A model generated the notes under the pieces. The model was given only the letters and a program-made list of their open reading frames with translations, did no database searches and was not told the origin of the DNA. The position numbers were made by a program, and so were the translations under genes. Below, one piece after another: positions 55,724-64,000 of a stretch of 64,000 nt of DNA. Position 1 is the first letter of the stretch. Every line of letters starts with the position of its first letter. Origin of the DNA: Fomes fomentarius (Eukaryota > Basidiomycota > Agaricomycetes > Polyporales > Polyporaceae); NCBI GenBank assembly GCA_022606135.1, contig JABYQN010000010.1, positions 1,178,001 to 1,242,000 on the forward strand, written 5' to 3'.

Positions 55724-58296
55724 ATGGACGACGAGATCGAGGAGACTCAGCGCCAGCTCAGACGTTCTGCTACTCTATTACAAGGCGCATTTGAGGGTCT
55801 CAGCACGTTCAACAGCCGTGTATCGGAAGCCTCTTTGATACGCAGGCAAGGTGGAAGCTCTGTACCAGTTCCCCGCGCCCCCATTCCCCAACACCTTACC
55901 ACAGTCGGACCAGTCCCAGTAGAGGAGGGTATGAGCAGGCGGACTATGGACCCTGGTCACGACGTCATTGTTATTTCGTCCTCCGACTCGGCCCCCATCG
56001 CTTCGACGTCAACATCCCCACCCTCACTACCCACAAGCTCTGCGATGTCTGCTTCTCCGCGTTGGACACGTCCCTCTGAATCCACGCTCGTTTCCCTGCG
56101 CTCCGAGCTCCTTGCGTCAACGCAAAGCGTCCGCGAGCGCGCGAGCGAACTCGAAGAGCTCCGCCGTTCCATCGTGCAGTACTCCCAGGAACGGAACGCA
56201 ACACCAGCAGACGCTGCGTCTCCTTCTATAGTGGAGACGGATCCGGGCGTCCGGGAGGCCCAGGGTCCAAGTAGACGGACTTTGCTCGACTACTCGCTGC
56301 GTCAGCGTGCTGCGAGTGAGTCCACGACGTCGCATGGCATTATGGTTGCCGCTCGATCGTCTTCCCCGCCTTCGGACACCGGCACTATGTCAACAACCAA
56401 TTTTGCTGCTGCACAATCTGCTACTGCGTCGACTGGTTCCAATTCCCTTGCTACTGCGACTCCATCTCCTTTGGCTGAAGGAGCTCGGCTGCTCCCACCT
56501 CCAGTGCCGACCGTCATTGCTTCGCGTGTGACTCGACTTGCACAGGAAATACAACAGGATATTGCACGAATCACGCAACAGAGCGAATCACTCATGGCTT
56601 GGATTAACGACCATCGTTCCCGACTTGACTCTTCCACTCGTTCTTCTGTCTTGACACATCCACCTCAGCAACGCGGAGGTGCCTCTAGAGAACCTACAGC
56701 GGGCCCTAGCATAGTTAGGCGGTTGAACGTACCCGTTGCACCCGGTAACCCGCCTCCTACGACTTCCAATTCAGACACCGTCACCTTCTCCGCACCCTCT
56801 CTGGGAATAACCATCGGGCCTTTCCCCCGTTCTGCCGTTTCTGCTCGCTCTGACGCCACGCCAACACCAAGACGAAGAGCAAGTGAGACGGGCAACCGAC
56901 CCAGAGAGCAGCCAACTGAAGGCGGGTCCACATCCCAGTCTCCCACGAGACCCCGTAGGACGCCGGATGTCGCAGTTCGAGCTCGTTACCTCCGCCAGAA
57001 TGTCCCTAGCAGCTGGAGTATGATCTCTCCCGTAGCCGCCAGTCCTCATGAAGACCGTAGTCCCAGTTGGAGTGCGTTCCCTGAGCCGGGACAGGATGGC
57101 CCGCTGTTACTGCCAATGAGCACTTCGCACACTGCAGAAGCGGGCACATCCACCGGCAGTGTGTTCGACGATCCGGACCTCCTCGAGGCAACGGGCCGTG
57201 TGCGGTTGGCAGTCGCACGGGCACGGGCGGCGAGGCGTGTCGCTGAGCTCGAAGAAGACGGCGGCGGCGGGGATGTCACCGAGCCGCGTAGCTACCGGGT
57301 GCACCGGCGATATAACGCAGACGGAGATGAAGAAGATGTGCGTATCGCCCCCCGACCGGAAATGTCACCCGGTTTGGGAGAGACTACCGGCGACCGTGCG
57401 CGCGAAGATTCGGACGACGCAGAAGAGGAAGTAGAGGGAGGGGCTGAGGATCAGGCTTGGATGCAGGCTCTGTCGCGGCTCGATGCATTGTCGAGAGAGT
57501 CAGCGGCCCGCGATACTGTCACAAATGAAGAATTTGGTCGAGCTCGGTGGGACCCTCCCCCTGCGGTGAGGAGGAGAGATACCATGAGGTCCGGGGCAGA
57601 TGCCGGAGCAACGTCGTCTCTGGCCAGACGGACTCAACGAGGCGCAGGTTGGCGTAAGTGGTATCACTTCTGTCCACGTCTCACGATCAGTATGCTTACT
57701 GGATGTCCACACCCACAGCCCGACTCAGCGCCCGCGGAGATCCCGAAACTTCCACAGAGGAAGACGAATACGAGCGCAATCTCGCGGCGATGCGCGCCCG
57801 GGCGCGGTCGCTGATTAACTCTTCAAGCTCTCGGATCCTCGGTGGAGCTACCCTCCCGCCGCCTCCGCCAACGACGCGCCCTTTGTCATTCGTGCCGACA
57901 ACGCAGGGCACGCCCGGTTCGCTCTGGAACGACTCGAACGTGCGCGTGCGGCTCCGGTCGATGGCGCAGCGGCTCGACGAGGACATGCGACTCGTTCTAG
58001 ACGCAGCACGCGAGCGCGGGGACTATTACATGTCCACGATCGTACCTTCGCCGAGTCCACCACTAGATCGGCCGAGACATGATATGAACGCGAGCGGGAC
58101 TGCGCCCGCGAATCAGCACGCTGCTGACCTGGAGCGGCCGACGTGGGGCTCCCCAACGCCTTTCCGCCCCAGTCCGCTGCCGCTACCGCTCGTGGAGGAC
58201 GTCACCAGCTTGGAGGCGAGGAGTCGCGTGTTTGGAGGTGCGAAGAAGTATGTACGAATGCCTCGCCGGAAGGTGCTTGCGCAGGCTGGACGGTGA
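55724..58296 (+). CDS. Unrecognised Ser/Pro/Arg-rich protein with a SUMO-interacting-type motif
   Basis: I do not recognise a family. Two exons (55724-57653, 57719-58296) joined at GTAAGT..CACAG give 835 residues. The N-terminus is helical (MDDEIEETQRQLRRSATLLQ). Near residue 80 is DVIVISSSDSAP, a hydrophobic core followed by acidic/phosphorylatable residues, as in SUMO-interacting motifs. Two coiled-coil-like stretches follow: LVSLRSELLASTQSVRERAS with ELEELRRSIVQYSQER, and VTRLAQEIQQDIARITQQSE. The rest is Ser/Thr/Pro/Arg-rich and probably disordered. A C-terminal charged helix is RNLAAMRARARSLINSSSS, and the protein ends RRKVLAQAGR. Open frame length and consensus splicing make it a real gene. 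A nuclear, SUMO-linked role is only an inference. Confidence 0.72.
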
Positions 58297-59720
58297 CATG
58301 GGTTGCTTACGACTTGGGCGAAGACTCGGACTCTTGGCCTGCACTTCGGAGTTTACTGGGTGAGATCTTGAGACGGTGTCATGACTCGCGGCTCATGGTA
58401 CATGCGCCACATTGGAGCGTATCTTTCTGTGCTCATCATCTTCGTTAGTGCTATGTATGCAGTGATAGTTTACGGATCAATCAAGTAATCGTGATGATGT
58501 GCAGGCAGTCCCCTATATTACCTTGTGCCTGATCTCCATGTGTGCGTGCCCAATGTGTGCTTTCGCATTTGAGATCAGTCGATGGCAGTGTGCAAGAGTT
58601 GTGCATAAGAAACTTGGGACGCCAACTTTCGAAGCAATCTCAATGGGGGGACCTCGGATACCCCACCCAACTAAAGAATTCTTACAAGCGTCTGTTGGTG
58701 TGCTCTCCAAGTAGACCGGCCAATCCCATATGCTACAAGGTATAATGTGTGGGATTTGTGTGTAAGTCGGGAAGGAGACACAAGTTTCGAGTACCGCTGG
58801 ACTCTGGAGTACCGTCTCTCTCAAAAGTTGCGCACAGAGACCTCGGACACCGAGTTCCCGATTCAGATCTTGCCCTGGCTTACATCATGGGCCCAGGGCG
58901 GCGGATGATATCCTATGATGAGTATCACTTTGGACTTGAAGGTGAGGTTATACATAGCCCTTACATACTAACGGCTTTAGGGAGTTGAGCCTGAACGCTG
59001 CGCAAAGGACCATGCACCCTATCGTAATGAGGTTGATTGCCTGACAATAACAGCACGGCGCTCCAGAGAAATAGAAGCGCGGACACAGTGAACCTTGGGT
59101 GACTGGTCACCAGGGAGACTTGCCGTGTACTGAAATGCGCTCAACGAGTGTATAAAGAGTCTTCCAGGGAACCAGAAATACGCTGTTGGGAGCCGACATA
59201 GGGTCAAACATGTCAAAGGTGTGGGCTCATTCTCAAGGTCCTTCACAGTGACTAAGTTGAGATTACAGGCACACGTTTGACCATGTCATTCGGATTATAC
59301 GCAAGTAGGCCTGGTCAGACGTTCGAAAGTCTGACAGGACCGTCCAGGTCAGCATGCAAGATCGGAAAAGTAGAGGATGACCGGTTATCTGGACTCTAGA
59401 GCGTTGCGGACCGAAGCAGCCGAGGGTGTTGTCGACGGCCATCACGCAAGGAGCGTGGGATGCTCGGCTATGGAGAAATAGCATCTTGGAACGCGGCCAC
59501 GTGACAGTGACAAGATCTGGCGTGACATATATGGCGAGCACAAATCGACCGATTTCTTGTGCAGCCAATGGGAGGGCGTGCTGGGGATTGTGTGAAGGGG
59601 GTCCGCGTATGTTTGTAAGGTCGCTCCAAGCAGAGACCCGTGTAGTCGTCTCCGTAGCCCTCCTCCGACTCGACGGTCGCCTCTGCCAATATCTCCTTCG
59701 ACCTCGACGTCCCCTAAGCC
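58297..59720. other. 1.4-kb intergenic region, Ser-Pro-rich gene / ERG5
   Basis: No supported gene. Small ORFs on both strands lack domains and splicing coherence. The last 80 bp before 59721 are C/T- and TCCGACTCGAC-rich, consistent with the ERG5 promoter or leader. Confidence 0.5.
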
Positions 59721-62027
59721 ATGGCTCTCAGAGATCGTTCCGCCTCCGCCTCCATCCCCTCCTTCACTGCTGATATCTCTGACCACATCCCCTTGCCTTC
59801 CTTCTTTACCGCCCCCGCCGGCACTGCGACATGGTTTTACACCACCGCCGCAGTCATCCTCGCCCTCCTCGCTCTTGAGCAGTCCGTATGGCGGTACAAG
59901 AAACGTCACCTACCCGGCGACAGGTGGACAATACCTATCATAGGCAAGTACGCGGACTCCATGCGCCCGACCATGGAGGGCTACATGAGACAGTGGAACT
60001 CGGGTGCGCTCTCTGCGATCAGTGTCTTCAACATGTGAGGTGTCCTGCTTCGAGTGCATATATGCAAACCTATTGTGGCTAGTCTCTGACCATTTACGTT
60101 TCCTATTGCATCCGTCACCGCGCGCTTCTCACCACGCCCAACTCCCGGTAAACGCAAACTGCCACGATGATCCATCTCAACTTTATTTCCTCGGTTGTTG
60201 CCCATGCAGCTTCATCGTCATGGCGTCGTCAAATGAGTATTCGCGGAAGATTCTGAACTCGCCAACCCATGCCGAACCCTGTCTCGTCCACTCCGCGAAG
60301 CAGATTCTGCGCCCTGATAACTGGTGAGAAGCTCCAGGTTGTTGAATTCTCCGTGATTTACCTTCGCTCCTTTCTTCCAGGGTCTTCCTTACCGGAAAGG
60401 TGCATGTGGAGTATCGTAAGGTTTTGAACTCTCTCTTCACCCGCAAGGCACTCGGGTACGTTATACTTCTTCTCGTCTATCGATCACTCGTTTCTTGCGG
60501 GACACTCCACATGTCGTATTGATTCTCCGCGAGCTTCGAGCTCAGAGACGCAGCTGTAGGCGAGTTGTGAGAAAACTGTAATACCAGTTTAAACGCGCGC
60601 CATCATGCACGTACTTTCTTCGCCCACGTCGTGTGGGGGCATCAGAAGGGGTTGAGACAGATTCGCAGAGTGGCATGTTTATATACATAATCGCGGGCGC
60701 ATGACATACACCGCATTCGAATGCCGCGTTAATGGCCGCTACCAATTCTGTGGAGCATAGGCTATGTCGTACCACAGGGGGTCATTGCCTGAGACCGTCA
60801 TTTGTGGGGCGGCGCTGCACCTAAATTTCCCCTCTCAGTCTTGACGCCTTCCCTATACTCTTTGTTGATTGTGACTTTGCCCTTCAGCATATATGTGGCT
60901 ATCCAGGATCAAATCACCAGGAAGCACTTCAAGCGATGGCTCGCTGCTGCGGCTGAGGACCCTCAGAACCCCAAGCCGATTATGATGACGTCCCGTGACC
61001 TCAACATGGACACCTCCCTGCGCGTGTTTTGCGGTCCCCACATCGACGAGGATGCGGCTCGTCTGATAACTGAGAAGTACTGGGACATCACTACTGCTCT
61101 CGAACTCGTCAACTTCCCGTTGGCGATTCCCGGTACCAAGGTTTACCGTGCCGTTCAGTGCCGTAAGATCGCTATGAAGCACCTCGAGGACGCAGCTGCG
61201 AAGAGCAAGTTGGCGATGGCCGCCGGCAAGGAGCCTGAGTGCATGCTTGACCACTGGGTGCGCTCGATGGATGACCCCAGCTACAAAGGCCGCAAGGACT
61301 TTTCGGATCTCGAGATGGCGATGGTCGTCTTCTCCTTCCTCTTCGCGTCGCAGGATGCGATGAGCTCTGGCCTCATCTATGGTTTCCAGCACCTCGCCGA
61401 CCACCCGGACATCCTAGCCAAGATCGTTGAGGAGCAGGACCGTGTTCGCGCTGGTGACTCCGACCGCCAAATCACTCTTGAGCAGCTCGACGATATGCCG
61501 TATCTCCGCGCGTTCGTCCGCGAGAGCCTGCGCGTCAAGCCCCCGGTGACGATGGTGCCCTACAAGACGACGAAGGCGTTCCCGATTGCGCAGGACTACA
61601 CCGTGCCCGCGGGGAGCATGGTCATCCCGTCTTTCTACAACTCCCTGCACGACCCCGAGGTGTTCCCTGAGCCCGACAAGCTCCTTCCTGAGCGCTGGCT
61701 CGACCAACAGAGCAGCGCAAACCAGAACCCAAGGAACTACCTTGTCTTTGGCGCCGGTCCGCACAAGTGCATTGGTCTTGAGTACGCGATGATGAACATC
61801 GCCCTCGTCCTCGCTGATGCTGTCGCGCTCATGGAGTGGGAACACGTCCGGACGGAAAAGAGCGAACAGGTAGAGTGAGTATCTCCTTCATCCAATATGT
61901 CATCCCCGCTTCTCCGCTATACACCGAGTGCTGACTAACCAATCATTCACCCTACTCCAGGATCATTGCGACTCTCTTCCCTAAGGACGGCTGCCTGTTG
62001 AAGTTCCGCCCTCGCGTGCGTGCATGA
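59721..62027 (+). CDS. ERG5: Sterol C-22 desaturase, cytochrome P450 CYP61 (ERG5)
   Basis: ER-membrane P450 that introduces the C-22 double bond late in ergosterol synthesis. The start at 59721 gives MALRDRSASASIPSFTAD, then a membrane anchor (WFYTTAAVILALLALEQSVW) and RWTIPIIGKYADSMRPTMEG. Spliced exons give VMASSNEYSRKILNSP, VFLTGKVHVEYRKVLNSLFT and RKALGIYVAIQDQITRKHF, the CYP61 signature stretch. I-helix SFLFASQDAMSSG, ExxR in FVRESLRVKPPV, PERW, and heme loop VFGAGPHKCIGLEYA with Cys ligand are all present. The last exon reads IIATLFPKDGCLLKFRPRVR with TGA at 62025-62027. The intron inside RKALG|IYV (60456-60887, 432 nt) is much longer than the rest. Identity is firm. Confidence 0.94.
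60456..60887 (+). other. ERG5: Unusually long ERG5 intron
   Basis: 432-nt intron splitting the conserved RKALG|IYVAIQD stretch. No additional conserved exon fits inside, because the flanking protein sequence is continuous with CYP61 homologs as I know them. Confidence 0.7.
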
Positions 62028-62807
62028 ACGCCATGTCCGTACATGTTGCGTGCTTCACCCTTCTTGGACGATGGCGACGAAAAATACTGTACCTCTTCCC
62101 TCTTATTCCACGATTCCCGTTACCCGTACGTACCGTAGTAGACGCACCGTAGCCGCGCACGGCTGTCGCCCTGACCTTCCTTAATCGCATGCCTTCATTC
62201 GCTTCCCAGGCTTCGCGAGCTCGTTCGCGACTGCTTGTTGGCGTTCTTGGCGTTGATTTGGCGAGTCGCCTGTCAGATCTTCAGGAATCAGAACTCGGTT
62301 GACGGACGGAAGATTTGGCGCGCTACGGAAGGCGATGGCTACGGGCGAAGGAAGGAAGGTTTGGGCGACGGGAATCGTGGAAGGAATGAATGACTCTTCA
62401 GCTTATGATGTATAATTCCTATGACGTTCACGTTACCAATCGTAAACACATTACGTATTTCCCTTTGTCTCTCTTCCTTCGCGGGTACCATCGACAAAAC
62501 GGGGAGCACCTGAAGTTGCAATCATGGGTCCAATCTGACCGGTAAGCCGTTCGAAGATTACGGATGCTATTGCGTAGTGTATGGGGTATCGGTCACCAGT
62601 ATGAAGGAGTACACGAAGCAAAACAATACAGATTGCATGAAGCAGCATGACATATTAAAGTTACACTTGATACAGACGAAGACGTAGGGAAAGAGAATCG
62701 CATTGCAAGATCATGTATGAGTCCAGAGAGGTCGAGTTCATTCTTATATTGGTCCTTTGAAAGTATCGTGTCGCACGTTACATAGCCCCATCGCTCGTGC
62801 AACTTCC
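62028..62807. other. Convergent spacer, ERG5 / C2H2 gene
   Basis: A 780-bp spacer between convergent 3' ends. No gene, repeat or RNA was recognised. Confidence 0.45.
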
Positions 62808-64000
62808 TCACTCGCCCTGCTTGAGCTTCTTCTTGTTGCCAATCAACCAGTTGGCAGTGTGGGTCCCGATGCATGTAATCTGCGGGTTGTCCAGGTGGCG
62901 CTTCAGCGCGTCGACGCGGGAAAAGGGGCACTTGCATCCCCCGACCATGAGTTGCCCATCGTACAGAAGAGCATCACCCTTCTCCACGATCCGCATCACA
63001 TCCACCAGGTCCAGCCCGTAGGCCGCGGCGAGGTGGATGGGCACGCCCACGCAGGCGAAGTGCGCGTCGTCGCGCGTGTGCGTGTCGACGTGCCGCTGAA
63101 AGTCGGGCCTGCGCCTGGTGGACCAGTCCGCGCCGCAGTGCGGGCATTGCTGCGTGCGCATCCACTCGGGAATGGTCTTCCCGCCCGCACCGGACCGAGA
63201 GCCTTGCGCCGGGGTGGCGGAGGTGTCGACCCGTATGTTGCGGCGCTGCGAGACCTTGAGGCCGGAGGCAGAGGAGGCGGGCAAGCTACCAGTGCTCGAG
63301 CTGGTGCTCGAATGAGGCGAAGTGGGCGGCGGCGAGGGAGTATCGCCACTCTGGGAGGAGGAGGATGCCGACGAAATGGGGTACGGACCCAAACGGCGGA
63401 CTGCGCGTCTGTGCGCAAGCTTCCTGGTAATAGGCGATCCGAGTGGCACCGGCACCTCATGACCATGAGGCGTGGATGTGCCGCCAGGATCGCGGAGCTT
63501 GGGGGTGCCTGACAGGTTGGACAAAGGGGAGGGAATGGGACTATGCTGTCTCCTGAAGACGCTGTGTTAGGCGGCGGCGCCGGTGCACAACACGGCGAGA
63601 AGGGGACAGGAGGCAGCAAGGAAGCCACCGGATGCGGCGGCGGCGGCGCTGCAAGCTGACGACAGTCACCAGACAAAGACGAAGCAATATGGACCGGCGC
63701 GTATGTCTGCGCGTGCACGCTGGGCAGTGACTGCGGGCTGGAGCCTACTGGCGGGTCAACAAAGCAATCAAGAAGAGCTTGAATCAATGAATATTGGCTC
63801 TCAAGCTCAGTAGCACTAGTAGATAGTAGTCAGTACACGACGCACGCAGTGGTACTGCTCCAGATACTCACAAGTCGCGTGGGTTCCGAGGATTGTCGCA
63901 CAAGGCAACGTTCGAGTTCCTGAGGGTTGGATACGGTGCGGCATCGTCTGGAACAAGAGTATTCTCGACGAAGATGAGAGTAGACGCTGCATCAGGGTTA
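62808..64000 (-). CDS. C2H2-type zinc-finger protein, 5' part beyond the window
   Basis: Putative DNA-binding protein entering from the right edge. The visible frame starts mid-gene (NPDAASTLIFVENTLVPDDA, then LRNSNVALCDNPRNPRD). An intron with a TACTGACT branch site and TAG acceptor joins FATELESQYSLIQALLD. A 41-nt intron (GTGTTGTGC..CTTCAG) joins PVPFSP to RQHSPIPSPLSNLSGTPK. A Ser/Pro/Thr-rich middle leads to TIPEWMRTQQCPHCGADW. The zinc-binding elements are CPHCGADW..QRHVDTH (C-x2-C..H-x3-H) and a second, atypical set, GCKCPFSR..LKRHLDN..C. The C-terminus is NWLIGNKKKLKQGE, stop at 62808. Similar orphan zinc-finger proteins are common in Agaricomycetes. Target genes are unknown. Confidence 0.78.

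Noticed and set aside
62757..63787. Long open frames (251 and 263 codons) over the zinc-finger gene
   Set aside because: The 251-codon plus-strand frame is the antisense shadow of the C2H2 exon. The 263-codon minus-strand frame matches the real coding frame only up to the 41-nt intron.

Overview
The window is fungal nuclear DNA, almost certainly from an agaricomycete basidiomycete (a polypore-like wood decayer is the best guess). The evidence is dense genes cut by many short GT..AG introns (mostly 45-70 nt) with CTAAC/CTGAC-type branch sites, GC-rich coding sequence, and protein types typical of that group: a SUB2 helicase with a DECD box, a group X hybrid histidine kinase, secreted Lam16A-like GH16 glucanases, CYP61/ERG5 and a zincless-finger Fpg. 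I recognise 23 genes and one decayed gene fragment; no tRNA, rRNA, CRISPR, transposon or viral gene was recognised.

Layout. 1-6.2 kb: an acetyl-CoA transporter (minus, 3' part outside the window), an MFS drug/amine-type transporter (plus) and the mitochondrial dicarboxylate carrier DIC1 (minus). 6.7-21.6 kb: the mRNA-export helicase SUB2, a 9.5-kb group X hybrid histidine kinase (pseudokinase-AAA-GAF-HisKA-HATPase-REC-REC) and the rRNA-processing helicase ROK1, all on plus. 22.7-31 kb: an HMG-box transcription factor, the tRNA CCA-adding enzyme CCA1 (minus), an acyl-protein thioesterase (minus) and the armadillo vacuolar protein VAC8 (plus). The last two form a thioesterase/palmitoylated-protein neighbour pair.

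32.8-47.1 kb is the accessory-looking part. Three paralogous GH16 genes share it with a GCNA-like SprT protease carrying SUMO-interacting-type motifs, mitochondrial ferredoxin YAH1 and a TupA-like (tungstate-binding-type) periplasmic-fold protein. A degenerate piece of a fourth GH16 copy, with its promoter, lies between YAH1 and the TupA-like gene. GH16 copies 2 and 3 are a recent tandem duplication whose homology runs into both flanks.

47.7-64 kb: ribosomal protein RPS29 (minus), Fpg DNA glycosylase (plus), the CDK PHO85 (minus), SSU-processome protein UTP5 (plus), an unrecognised Ser/Pro-rich protein with a SUMO-interacting-type motif, sterol C-22 desaturase ERG5 (plus), and the 3' part of a C2H2 zinc-finger gene (minus) that runs off the right edge. 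Most genes are housekeeping and functionally unrelated. The most unusual signals are micro-exons of 8-20 nt in several genes, the GH16 birth-and-decay cluster, the degenerate kinase and first receiver domains in the histidine kinase, and the fungal TupA-like protein.

All exon boundaries were read by eye from splice signals, frame continuity and remembered family conservation. No alignment or database search was run.
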